Assembly: GCF_018070345.1 (NCBI RefSeq)
Contig: NZ_JAGPXX010000026.1
Span: forward strand, 1-64,000
DNA from: Streptomyces sp. F63
GTDB taxonomy: Bacteria > Actinomycetota > Actinomycetes > Streptomycetales > Streptomycetaceae
DNA length: 64,000 nucleotides
Reading direction: 5' to 3'
Within the stretch, counting starts at the first letter, position 1, and each line of letters begins with the position of its first letter. Made by a program: the position numbers and the translations under genes. Below the pieces are notes generated by a model. The model had not been told where the DNA came from, did no database searches, and saw only the letters and a program-made list of their open reading frames with translations. Positions 1 through 7,888 of this stretch are shown in pieces.

Positions 1-103
1 CCGCTTTCCTGACATGCTACGGTCCCCTTTGTCTTTCGACTCCAGGTAAGTCATTCAGCCCAGGAATATTCTCCGAATTCCTCCCGGCTCAGCCGGGAAT
101 ACA

Positions 104-584
104 TCAAGGCGCTTCCATGGCGCACTCCGCCCACACGGCTTTCCCCATGGGTCTGTCACTGACTCCCCACCGGCCGGCGCACAGAGTGTCGAGAATGAGC
201 AAGCCGCGCCCGCGGCCGCGCAGCGCGGACTCGGGGCGTCTGCGCGGTCGGCGGCGGACCGGGTCGTGTACCTCGACACGCGTGCGGGCGTCGTCGGCAT
301 CGAGTACGAGGCGTACGAGATCAGCGGGTTCGGTAGCGGACCGAGTTGGTGACCAGTTCGGATGTGACCAGGAGACAGGTGTCGACGTGGTCGGCGCTCG
401 CGGCTTGGACGTGCTTCTCCAGATGCTCGCGGACGAACTGGCGTGCAGCTCTGACGGATTGCGGCTCGCTCGCCAGAAGCAGCACGTGAGGAGACGCTGA
501 TGGCGACGCCGCCGGTGCCGGCAGGGCCCGCGGGCGTCGTTCGAGGCTCACCGCGTCCCCTCGGGCTGCGCGTCGGCGTGGCAT
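104..584 (-). pseudogene. Frameshifted anti-sigma-like ATP-binding protein (HATPase, RsbW type)
   Basis: The first part reads in one frame from an ATG at 584 and contains the N-box segment SELVTNSVRY, where the GHKL ATPase fold would bind Mg-ATP; it stops at 321. The rest of the family continues in another frame from about 330 (EPADLVRLVLDADDARTRVEV, then GRGRGLLILDTL and MGKAVWAE) to a TGA at 104-106. Joining the two gives about 160 residues, the usual length for these single-domain Streptomyces kinases. The break lies at about 325-332 and equals one extra base or two (or five) missing bases. Nothing else appears damaged, so it is either a recent pseudogene or a sequencing error. It is divergent from the HTH/TPR gene at 779. 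Confidence 0.7.
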
Positions 585-778
585 CGGCGCTCATCGACGG
601 CTGACAGGAACAGGGGTCCGCGGATTTCGCGCTGGTCGGTCATGGCCACCACCAGGCCACCTTTCGGGCTGAGAACGTTCGGGGTTCGCTGAAGAGGTAA
701 CCGCGGGGTCACCCTCCGCAGGTACCGTGGGAAGCCGGTGGAACCGTGAACGCCGTGAATGCCGTCGGGAGATGAGGC

Positions 779-2128
779 GTGACCACGAAGAAGCGCAAAC
801 CCAATCCCGCCCTCGCGGACCTGCTCGACCAGGCGGGACTGACGCGGACGCAGCTCGCACAGCGCGTGAACCGGCTCGGGGTGCAGGCGGGACTGGATCT
901 CCACTACAGCCAGTCCAGCGTTTCGCACTGGATCGCCGGCGCGCGTCCGAAACCGCCGGTCAGATCCCTGATCATCGAGGTGCTCTCGGACCGGCTCGGC
1001 CGCCCCGTGACACACGCGGAAGCCGGACTCACCCCTGCCCCGTCCGTGCTGAGGCCCGATCCGGCCGACGCTGTCGAGGAGTTGGTGGATCTCGGAAGGG
1101 CGGACATGGACCCGTCACGGCGCGGCGTGCTCGCCGCGGGCGTGTTCTCGGCAGCGCTCGCCCTTCCCGGATTCTCCGGCCCCGCGCATGCCGGAGAACG
1201 GTCGGTGAGCCCCGGCAAAAGGACCATCCGGATCGGAGCCTCGCAGGTCCAGGCGGTGCGCACCATGACCGACCGGATCGCCGGGATCCTCGACGAACTG
1301 GGCGCGGGACACGCACGTCCCATGGCGGCCGCGTTTCTCGTCAACACCGTGGGGCCCTGGCTGCGCGCACAGGCGAGCGAAGCGGTACGCCTGGACATGC
1401 TGGCCGCCGCATCCGATCTCACGTATCTGACGGGGTGGATGGCCATGTACGAGAAGGCTCACGGTCTCGGCCAGACCTATTACGTCAAGGCGTTGAAGCT
1501 GGCGAACGAGGCGCAGGACCACGTGACCTACTGCCGGACGCTGCGCGGCATGAGTCTCCAGGCGTCCAACCTGCGATACGGCCGGAAGTCATTGGAGCTC
1601 GCCGACTCGGCGGCGGAAGCGGCGCCGGCGTCCGGGCCGAGGCTGGTCGCCTTTCTCCGGGGACAGCAGGCGCACGCGGCGAGCATGGTCGGTGACCGGC
1701 GCTTGGCGCACAACCGTCTGCGCGAGGCGGAGGCGGCGCTGTCCAGAGCGGACAGTCGGCGCGACGCGATCGGCGGGTACGACCGGACGGCGTGGCTGTT
1801 CCACGTTTCCCATGTGCTGTACGAGGAACGCGATCTCCCCGGCAGCATCAAGGCTCTGCGGCAGTCCATCAAGGTGCAGCCGGAGGTCGAACGGCAGGGG
1901 CGCGTGCACGCGTACGCACTACTGGCGCAGCGGCAGTACGAGTACGGGCATCTCGACGCGTCCTGTGCGTCGTGGGGACGGTTCCTCGACGACTACGAGC
2001 ACGTCTCATCGGCCCGGGGCGACGACCATTTCGGGACGATGCTCAGCCAGTTGCGGAGGCACGCGAGCACCCGGCCGGCGCGAGACCTCGCGGGACGGGC
2101 GCGAGAGGTGGCGGCGCTGAAGAACTGA
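779..2128 (+). CDS. Helix-turn-helix regulator with C-terminal tetratricopeptide-like repeats
   Basis: The 449-residue protein starts at a GTG preceded by GGGAG seven bases upstream. Residues about 8-75 form an XRE-like helix-turn-helix (LADLLDQAGLTRTQLAQRVN, then QSSVSHWIAGARP). A twin-arginine-like hydrophobic stretch (RRGVLAAGVFSAALALPG, about 118-136) follows, as is common in this Streptomyces family and probably not a real export signal. From about 160 to the end the sequence is helical and rich in Ala, Leu, Tyr and Arg, with TPR-like pairs such as RLAHNRLREAEAAL and ALLAQRQYEYGHLDASCASW. It probably binds DNA and senses a partner through the repeats. It lies 52 bases upstream of the NACHT gene on the same strand and could regulate or be co-transcribed with it; that link is inference. 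Confidence 0.75.
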   Translation: MTTKKRKPNPALADLLDQAGLTRTQLAQRVNRLGVQAGLDLHYSQSSVSHWIAGARPKPPVRSLIIEVLSDRLGRPVTHAEAGLTPAPSVLRPDPADAVEELVDLGRADMDPSRRGVLAAGVFSAALALPGFSGPAHAGERSVSPGKRTIRIGASQVQAVRTMTDRIAGILDELGAGHARPMAAAFLVNTVGPWLRAQASEAVRLDMLAAASDLTYLTGWMAMYEKAHGLGQTYYVKALKLANEAQDHVTYCRTLRGMSLQASNLRYGRKSLELADSAAEAAPASGPRLVAFLRGQQAHAASMVGDRRLAHNRLREAEAALSRADSRRDAIGGYDRTAWLFHVSHVLYEERDLPGSIKALRQSIKVQPEVERQGRVHAYALLAQRQYEYGHLDASCASWGRFLDDYEHVSSARGDDHFGTMLSQLRRHASTRPARDLAGRAREVAALKN

Positions 2129-2180
2129 GTGGTGGATTCAACGGCCACAGTTGGCTTTGGAGTTCTATGCTGACGTTGTC

Positions 2181-4805
2181 ATGGAACCTGTGAGTATTGG
2201 GGCCCGGCTCGCTTCGAGCATCGTGGCACCTCTGGTGAAGAAGCTGTTTGTGACCGACGGTCCGGGCGCAGGTCTGGTCGACAGGCCTGTACGCGTTTCG
2301 GATCTGGTGTCGTTCCGGGGTGAGAAGCGGACTCTCGGAAATGCGGAACTCCGCAAGATCGCGGAAGAGTTAGTGGAACGCGCGGCGCAGTCCACCGGCA
2401 CGTCGGAGCGCCTTCCTGGTTTCGAGCAACATGCGGTGGTGAATGCGGTCGCGCACTCATTGGGTTCTCTGGGGCACCTGGACATGGACGACGTCCAAGC
2501 CGTCCAACTCGGCTATCTGGGGCTGTCTCGACACCTTCGGGCGGGTAATCAGGCAGCCACATTGGGGCTTTCGAGCGATGCCGTGCTGCTGCATGCGAAT
2601 GTCATGGACACGGCCTGCCTGCATATTCTGCATTTCTTCACCACGAGATCCACGTTCGTGCCCCGTACGCTCGTCGAGCAGAGTCGCCGGATCGAGGAAC
2701 TGTCCTCCAAGATCGACCTGCTGATCCTGCGGACACCCTCCCCGGCGGACGGCGGTTTCGAGGAGCGCTATGCGCGTTACATCTCGCGCAAGTACGGCAA
2801 GCTGACCATCTTTGGTCTTGATCTGCCCGAAGCCTCGGGGGTATGGCCTCTCGACGCCGCATATCTGAGCCTGGAGGCCACGAGCACCACGGCCGGGGAC
2901 ATGCCGGTGGTGCTTCCTGCCGAACAAGTTCTGTCCGGGCGTGACCGGGTTCTGTTACGAGGCGTGGCCGGCTCTGGCAAGACCACACTGGTGCAGTGGC
3001 TGGCCGTGAGCGCCGCTCGTAACGGTCTCGATGAAAGATTGCTCTACCTTCACGGTCTGGTGCCGTTCGTGCTCCCCATGCGGTCGCTGACCCGCGCCGG
3101 GGCGAGATTGCCCACCCCGGACGAATTCCTTGCGGCAGTCGGATGTCCGATCGCCCAAGCCCAGCCGACAGGCTGGTACGACCGGGTGCTGACCGCAGGG
3201 CGTGGATTGATGTTGATCGACGGGATCGATGAGATGCCCGAGGCGGAGCGTGAGGATGCCCGCAGTTGGCTGAGGGATCTTATCGACGCATATCCGAAGA
3301 ACCGCTGGCTCGTCACTTCACGGCCCTCGGCCGTGCGGGAACACTGGCTGGCGTGCGAGGAATTCTCGGAACTGGACCTGGCTCCCATGAGCCGTGACGA
3401 CGTTGCTGCGTTCATCAAACGCTGGCATCACGCGGCTGGCAGCGCAGACGTGTACGGCAAGGAACTGCTCTATGCCGTACGGGCCAAGCAGGAACTCGCC
3501 CGACTTGCCACCAATCCGCTCATGTGCGCATTGATTTGTGCGCTGCATCGCGACCGGAGGGGCTACCTTCCCGACGGACGCAAAGAGCTGTACGACGCCG
3601 CCCTGTCCATGCTCCTGTCCCGGAGAGACCGGGAGCGTGGCATTTACCGGACGGGTGACATGCGTATCGGCGAAACGCACCAGGTGCAGCTGATCCAGAA
3701 ACTTGCGTACTGGCTGATCCGCAATGGCCGTTCGGAGATGGATGCGACGGATGTCCTGGACCTGCTGTCCCGAGCGCTGACGGCCATGCCACGCGTTGTC
3801 GAACAAGGCACGGTGGAGCAGATCTACCGGTATCTCCTGGTCCGCAGTGGACTGCTCCTCGAGCCTGTTGAAGGCACCATGCAGTTCATTCACCGGACCT
3901 TTCAGGACTACCTCGGAGCCAGGGCTGCCGTGGAGAGTCTCGATTTCGACTTCCTCGGCGGGAACGCTCACCTTGACCAGTGGGAGGACGTTATCCGGAT
4001 GGCCGTGGCCCATGCCCGCCCTGCGGAACGGACACGGCTGCTCACCGGACTGATCACACACGGCGACGCTTCGAAAGACGCCCGTCACCGCCTCCATCTG
4101 CTGGCTGCAGCCTGCTTGGATGACGCAACCGAGCTCGATCCCGCCGTGCGAACCGAAGTCCAGCATCGTGCCGAGAAGCTCATTCCGCCCCGCTCGGTAG
4201 CCCAAGCCCGTGCCCTGGCAGACGTCGGCCCCGTGGTACTGGAGCTGCTGCAAGGTCCGGAGAACCTCACTCCCGATGAGGCATACTTCACGGTCCTCAC
4301 CGCTGTCCGGGTCGGAACCGATGCCGCAATCCCAGTGCTCACTCGATTCCGGACCGTGAACGATCTTCGGGTGCGCACAGAGCTGGCTCTGGCCTGGAGC
4401 CGGTTCGACACCGACCGCTACGGCGAGGAGGTCATCGCGTATTTGGACGAGCAAGACCTCTATTTCGTCATTTCGAGCAGTCGAGAACTCTGTACTCTGC
4501 ACCGTTTCGGTGGCAGGTCTTTCCTGAGGATCACATCCCCTCTCAGCCCGGAGGAGATCCAGCGCTTCTGCGTGCAGGACCGCCTCACGGGACTGTGCAT
4601 CGCGGCAGATCTGCGTTGCTCCTGGGAGTGGCTTGCCTGGTTTTCCCGTCTCACCGAGCTAACCCTGGAGGCCCCGTCCCCCGAGGTCGATGTGAGTTCA
4701 CTTCGGCGTGTGCTCTCCCTCCGCACGCTTCGGCTGCCCGCAGCAGCGAGGGTCGTCGGAGTGGAACAGTTGCCTCCGACGCTGAAAATCGTCCGCACAA
4801 GCTGA
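2181..4805 (+). CDS. NACHT-domain STAND NTPase, putative immune sensor, with two UUA codons
   Basis: The protein has about 874 residues from the ATG at 2181; an in-frame TTG at 2151 would add ten residues and neither start has a good ribosome-binding site. An all-helical N-terminal region (about 1-190) precedes the NTPase. Walker A is GVAGSGKTT (261-269) and Walker B is LMLIDGIDE (about 343-351) with the doubled acidic end typical of NACHT, followed by a sensor-like WLVTSRPSAV. The middle is helical (winged-helix and superhelical parts of STAND proteins). The last 130 residues have leucine-spaced segments (RLTELTLEAP, SLRTLRLPA) like a short LRR sensor. Codons 64 (2370-2372) and 259 (2955-2957) are TTA, so translation should need the bldA tRNA. 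GC looks lower than in the core genes. NACHT proteins of this kind include antiphage sensors; the trigger here is unknown. Confidence 0.85.
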   Translation: MEPVSIGARLASSIVAPLVKKLFVTDGPGAGLVDRPVRVSDLVSFRGEKRTLGNAELRKIAEELVERAAQSTGTSERLPGFEQHAVVNAVAHSLGSLGHLDMDDVQAVQLGYLGLSRHLRAGNQAATLGLSSDAVLLHANVMDTACLHILHFFTTRSTFVPRTLVEQSRRIEELSSKIDLLILRTPSPADGGFEERYARYISRKYGKLTIFGLDLPEASGVWPLDAAYLSLEATSTTAGDMPVVLPAEQVLSGRDRVLLRGVAGSGKTTLVQWLAVSAARNGLDERLLYLHGLVPFVLPMRSLTRAGARLPTPDEFLAAVGCPIAQAQPTGWYDRVLTAGRGLMLIDGIDEMPEAEREDARSWLRDLIDAYPKNRWLVTSRPSAVREHWLACEEFSELDLAPMSRDDVAAFIKRWHHAAGSADVYGKELLYAVRAKQELARLATNPLMCALICALHRDRRGYLPDGRKELYDAALSMLLSRRDRERGIYRTGDMRIGETHQVQLIQKLAYWLIRNGRSEMDATDVLDLLSRALTAMPRVVEQGTVEQIYRYLLVRSGLLLEPVEGTMQFIHRTFQDYLGARAAVESLDFDFLGGNAHLDQWEDVIRMAVAHARPAERTRLLTGLITHGDASKDARHRLHLLAAACLDDATELDPAVRTEVQHRAEKLIPPRSVAQARALADVGPVVLELLQGPENLTPDEAYFTVLTAVRVGTDAAIPVLTRFRTVNDLRVRTELALAWSRFDTDRYGEEVIAYLDEQDLYFVISSSRELCTLHRFGGRSFLRITSPLSPEEIQRFCVQDRLTGLCIAADLRCSWEWLAWFSRLTELTLEAPSPEVDVSSLRRVLSLRTLRLPAAARVVGVEQLPPTLKIVRTS

Positions 4806-4926
4806 CTGCGGCTGTTTCCACCCCGGCGATGAACCACTCCGGGGCTGATGGAGACTTCGACCAGCCCCGGGCTGCACAGGCTTCGGCATCTCCGGGGCCG
4901 AGTCTCCGCGCTGATCTCGAAGCCGT

Positions 4927-5196
4927 TCAGAGGTTGCGGTAGACGTCCCGTCGGTCGCCCACCTTGACGACGAGGATGAGAAGTTCCCCGTCGTTCACCT
5001 GGTAGGCGACCCGGTAGTTGCCGACATGGAGCCGGTAGAGGCCCGACGGGCCGGTGAGCTTCTTGACGTCGGCGCCCTCGCGGTACGGGTCGTCACCGAG
5101 CGCGGTCAGCGCGGTCAGGATGCGCATGGCGTCGGGTCGGCTGAGGGACCGGAGTTGCCGCTGTGCCGCCGAGGTGAACCGGAACGCGTACTTCAC
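4927..5196 (-). CDS. RelE/ParE-family toxin
   Basis: The 89-residue protein has the RelE-like fold pattern: MKYAFRFTSAAQRQLRSL at the start, a helical LTALGDDPYREGADVKKL segment, then GLYRLHVGNYRVAYQVND and a final strand LILVVKVGDRRDVYRNL. The conserved GxYRLRVGDYRVxY core and the C-terminal GxRxxVY are those of RelE mRNA interferases, which cleave ribosome-bound mRNA. Its start overlaps the antitoxin stop by four bases, so the two are translationally coupled with the antitoxin first. It lies next to the NACHT gene in a stretch with other accessory features. Confidence 0.92.
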   Translation of the reverse strand: MKYAFRFTSAAQRQLRSLSRPDAMRILTALTALGDDPYREGADVKKLTGPSGLYRLHVGNYRVAYQVNDGELLILVVKVGDRRDVYRNL

Positions 5197-5465
5197 GCCG
5201 CGCCTTCACCGTGCTCGGTGAACAGATCCGCCAGCAGTTCGGCCATCGTCACGGTCGGACCGCCCTCGGCCAGGACGGCCTCGGCCTCCCGGGCCAGCAT
5301 GACGTCGGCCGCATCCTCCAGGGCTTCGAAGTCTGCGATCGGCACCACGGCTGCCACCGGAGCACCGTTGCGAGTGATCACCGTCGGGGTGCCCTGCTCG
5401 GCCCGGTTGATGTGATCCGCAAGATGCGCGCGGGCTTCCCGTACGGTCACGGTGTTCTCCGTCAT
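5193..5465 (-). CDS. Phd/YefM-family antitoxin
   Basis: The 90-residue protein begins MTENTVTVREARAHLADHIN, then TPTVITRNGAPVAAVVPIADFEALE, the standard Phd/YefM DNA-binding N-terminus. The acidic helical C-terminus (about 55-90) would wrap the toxin. I chose the ATG at 5465 because the homology begins there; longer readings to 5651 add only low-complexity sequence. A TACACT -10 hexamer ends seven bases from this ATG, so the transcript may be leaderless. The palindrome just upstream is the likely autoregulatory operator. Confidence 0.9.
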   Translation of the reverse strand: MTENTVTVREARAHLADHINRAEQGTPTVITRNGAPVAAVVPIADFEALEDAADVMLAREAEAVLAEGGPTVTMAELLADLFTEHGEGAA

Positions 5466-5472
5466 GGCCTCA

Positions 5473-5497
5473 GTGTACGCATCTTTGTGTACACAAG
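5473..5497 (-). promoter_or_regulatory. Candidate autoregulatory operator/promoter of the toxin-antitoxin operon
   Basis: A perfect 12-base palindrome TTGTGTACACAA covers 5485-5496, and a second GTGTAC half-site lies at 5473-5478. The second site overlaps a TACACT -10-like hexamer on the minus strand, seven bases before the antitoxin ATG. Phd/YefM antitoxins usually bind two such palindromes, one strong and one weak, centred on GTAC. The layout therefore fits conditional autorepression; binding is inferred. Confidence 0.6.
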
Positions 5498-5729
5498 GGG
5501 AGGCTGGAGTGTGGCTTGGGGGTGTCTCGTAGTACGGCCCGGTCTCTCCGGGGGCCTCCCGTCCGCCGGCTCCCGCCACGGCTCTCGGCGGGCCCCGGCG
5601 AGCGCTCCCCGGGGCGGGGCGGCGGCCGGTTCGGGAGGGGGTCCGCGGCACTCCTGAGCAGGGCGGTCATCGGGTGAGCGGGGCCGGCGGGGCCTTGCGG
5701 GGGCCGAGCGCGACCTGGCGAAAAAGAGT

Positions 5730-5747
5730 TCGTGAAACTCTTCACAT
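5730..5747. promoter_or_regulatory. Rex-operator-like site, distal to ndh
   Basis: The sequence TCGTGAAACTCTTCACAT matches 12 of the 14 defined positions of the Rex operator TTGTGAANNNNTTCACAA, with perfect GTGAA/TTCAC arms around four bases. Rex is the NADH/NAD+ sensing repressor of respiratory genes in actinomycetes. The site is about 305 bases upstream of the ndh start, in the 587-base gap 5466-6052, which otherwise shows no gene. It implies either a far upstream promoter with a long leader or cooperation with the proximal site. Confidence 0.55.
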
Positions 5748-6001
5748 GAAAAAGTGGCGGTGGATGCGCCCGGAGGGCTGATAAACGCCGGATAAGGGCC
5801 CGCGAAGCCTCCGAGACGAAGGCGGGCGAGGCCGTGAAAGCGGGACGCCGGCGCCGGCCGGTCCCCGGCGGTTCGCTCGCCTCCGAGCGTACAACCGCAG
5901 CTCACCAGGGGTTTCGCCGCGGCCGGGCGGTGGGGCGGCCCGCCCGGAATGTCGGGACTCCTGCGGTGGGGCGCGGAGTGTAACACAGCACTGAGGAGTC
6001 C

Positions 6002-6019
6002 TTGTGAAGGGCCTCACGA
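6002..6019. promoter_or_regulatory. Rex-operator-like site, proximal to ndh
   Basis: TTGTGAAGGGCCTCACGA has a perfect left half and matches 12 of 14 defined positions of the Rex consensus. It ends 33 bases before the ndh ATG, close to where a promoter would be expected (GATACT at 6041-6046 is a -10 candidate). ndh is a known type of Rex target in Streptomyces, so this is a likely direct redox control point. Confidence 0.6.
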
Positions 6020-6052
6020 GCACCCCCCTCCGGAGTGCTGGATACTCGAATC

Positions 6053-7453
6053 ATGAGCACCACGGAGCGTCCACGGATCCTCGTAGTAGGCGGCGGTTAC
6101 GTCGGCCTGTACGCGGCGCGCCGCATTCTCAAGAAGATGCGGTACGGCGAGGCGACAGTCACGGTCGTCGACCCGCGCTCGTACATGACGTACCAGCCCT
6201 TCCTCCCCGAAGCCGCAGCCGGCAGCATCTCCCCGCGCCACGTCGTGGTCCCGCTGCGGCGTGTGCTGCCCAAGGCGGAGGTCCTGACGGGCCGCGTCTC
6301 GTCCATCGACCAGGACCGCAAGACCGCCACGGTCACGCCGCTCGTCGGCGAGGCCTACGAGCTGCCCTTCGACTACCTGGTCGTGGCGCTCGGCGCCGTC
6401 TCCCGTACCTTCCCGATTCCCGGGCTGGCCGAGCAGGGCATCGGCATGAAGGGCGTGGAGGAGGCCATCGGCCTGCGCAACCACGTCCTGGAGCAGCTCG
6501 ACAAGGCCGACTCCACGAACGATGAAGCCGTCCGCCGCAAGGCGCTGACCTTCGTGTTCGTCGGCGGCGGGTTCGCCGGCGCGGAGACGGTCGGCGAGGT
6601 CGAGGACATGGCCCGCGACGCGGCGAAGTACTACCCCAACGTCTCCCGCGAGGACATGCGGTTCGTGCTCGTCGACGCCGCCGACAAGATCCTCCCGGAG
6701 GTCGGTCCCGAGCTCGGCAAGTGGGGCCTGGAGCACCTGCAGAAGCGCGGTGTCGAGGTCTACCTCCAGACCTCCCTGGAGTCCTGCGTCGACGGCCACG
6801 TCGTGCTCAAGAACGGCCTGGAGGTCGACTCCGGCACCCTCGTCTGGACCGCGGGCGTCAAGCCCAACCCGGCGCTGGCCCGCTACGGCCTGCCGCTCGG
6901 CCCGCGCGGCCACGTCGACGCGGAGCCCACGCTCCAGGTCAAGGGCACCGACTACATCTGGGCCGCGGGCGACAACGCCCAGGTGCCGGACCTCGCCGCC
7001 CGTGAGGCGGGTGTCGAGAACGCCTGGTGCCCGCCGTCCGCGCAGCACGCGCTGCGCCAGGCCCGGGTCCTCGGCGACAACGTCATCTCCGCGCTGCGGG
7101 GCTTCCCGCAGAAGGAGTACAAGCACGCCAACAAGGGTGCGGTCGCCGGGCTCGGCCTGCAGAAGGGCGTCGCGGTGATCCGGCTGGGCAAGCGCGTGAA
7201 GATCAAGGTCAAGGGCCGTCCCGCCTGGTACTTCCACCGCACGTACCACGGCATGGCCGTGCCGACCTGGAACCGCAAGATCCGGGTGTTCGCCGACTGG
7301 ACCCTGCAGATGTTCCTCAAGCGCGAGGTCGTGTCCCTCGGTGCGATGGAGAACCCCCGCGAGGAGTTCTACGAGGCCGCCCGCCCGGTGCCGGCTCCGG
7401 CCGACGCCCGGCCCGTGACGGCCGAGCGGTCGGAGAAGGCCAAGGCCTCCTGA
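6053..7453 (+). CDS. ndh: Type II NADH dehydrogenase (NAD(P)/FAD-dependent oxidoreductase)
   Basis: The 466-residue single-subunit enzyme oxidises NADH and reduces membrane quinone without pumping protons. The FAD-binding Rossmann motif is ILVVGGGYVGLYAARR (about 8-23) and the NADH-binding one is FVFVGGGFAGAETVGEVED (about 166-184). VWTAGVKPNP and IWAAGDNAQVP are the conserved C-terminal FAD contacts. The basic, amphipathic C-terminus probably attaches it to the membrane. I chose the ATG at 6053 over one six codons upstream because MSTTERPRILVVGGG is the usual family start. No good ribosome-binding site is present, and GATACT at 6041-6046 would place transcription near the ATG, so it may be leaderless. 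Two Rex-like sites lie upstream. Confidence 0.93.
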   Translation: MSTTERPRILVVGGGYVGLYAARRILKKMRYGEATVTVVDPRSYMTYQPFLPEAAAGSISPRHVVVPLRRVLPKAEVLTGRVSSIDQDRKTATVTPLVGEAYELPFDYLVVALGAVSRTFPIPGLAEQGIGMKGVEEAIGLRNHVLEQLDKADSTNDEAVRRKALTFVFVGGGFAGAETVGEVEDMARDAAKYYPNVSREDMRFVLVDAADKILPEVGPELGKWGLEHLQKRGVEVYLQTSLESCVDGHVVLKNGLEVDSGTLVWTAGVKPNPALARYGLPLGPRGHVDAEPTLQVKGTDYIWAAGDNAQVPDLAAREAGVENAWCPPSAQHALRQARVLGDNVISALRGFPQKEYKHANKGAVAGLGLQKGVAVIRLGKRVKIKVKGRPAWYFHRTYHGMAVPTWNRKIRVFADWTLQMFLKREVVSLGAMENPREEFYEAARPVPAPADARPVTAERSEKAKAS

Positions 7454-7484
7454 CCGTGCGGGGCCCGGCCCCGCGCACAGCAGC

Positions 7485-7528
7485 CCGAAGGGGCGTCCGC
7501 CGAATCCGTGGGGCGGGCGCCCCTTCGG
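7485..7528 (+). terminator. Hairpin after ndh
   Basis: CCGAAGGGGCG at 7485-7495 pairs with CGCCCCTTCGG ending at 7528, and further G-C pairs extend the stem inward. There is no clear T-tract, which is common for Streptomyces terminators. It begins 32 bases after the ndh stop. Confidence 0.6.
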
Positions 7529-7665
7529 CGTACCCGGCATGCGCCCCGGGGCCCAGCGGCCGGTGCCCGGCCCGCGGGTGCCCGGCCCGCGGGTGTTCGT
7601 GCGGCCGGCGACCGGCCCGGACCGCCGGCGCATCGGGCGCTGATCGCCCGGCACCCGATCACCGC

Positions 7666-7755
7666 CCCGTGACCAACCGCCCCGTGACCAACCGCCCCGT
7701 GATCACCCGGCCCGTGATCACCCGGCCCGTGATCACCCGGCCCGTGATCACCCGG
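7666..7755. repeat. 15-base tandem repeat, six units
   Basis: Two copies of CCCGTGACCAACCGC (7666-7695) are followed by four exact copies of CCCGTGATCACCCGG (7696-7755), and a partial unit precedes at about 7654. The later units each carry a TGATCA palindrome. A 15-base unit CCCGGCCCGCGGGTG is also duplicated at 7566-7595. The block fills the gap 7454-7888 before the cyclopropane synthase gene, which has no other gene. It could be a binding array or simple slippage. Confidence 0.9.
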
Positions 7756-7888
7756 CCCGGGTGTACGGGACCTCCGTCCCGGCGGCGCTGCCCCTCCCGT
7801 GTCCCGCAGGGGTCTGGGTTTCGGGCGGGACCGGTGCTTCCGTGGAGGCGTACGCGTTCACCGCTTCCCGCCCACGGAGGTGTACGAG

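Noticed and set aside
1-5500. Integrative element or prophage
   Set aside because: The accessory stretch has no integrase, transposase, att-like repeat or terminal inverted repeat inside the window, and no tRNA flanks it; only its left part might extend outside.
6014-7654. Long open frame on the minus strand opposite ndh
   Set aside because: Antisense to a well-supported ndh gene; the predicted protein is Gly/Asp/Arg/Val-rich with no domain.
7666-7755. Possible CRISPR array
   Set aside because: The 15-base units are directly adjacent with no spacers, so it is a simple tandem repeat.
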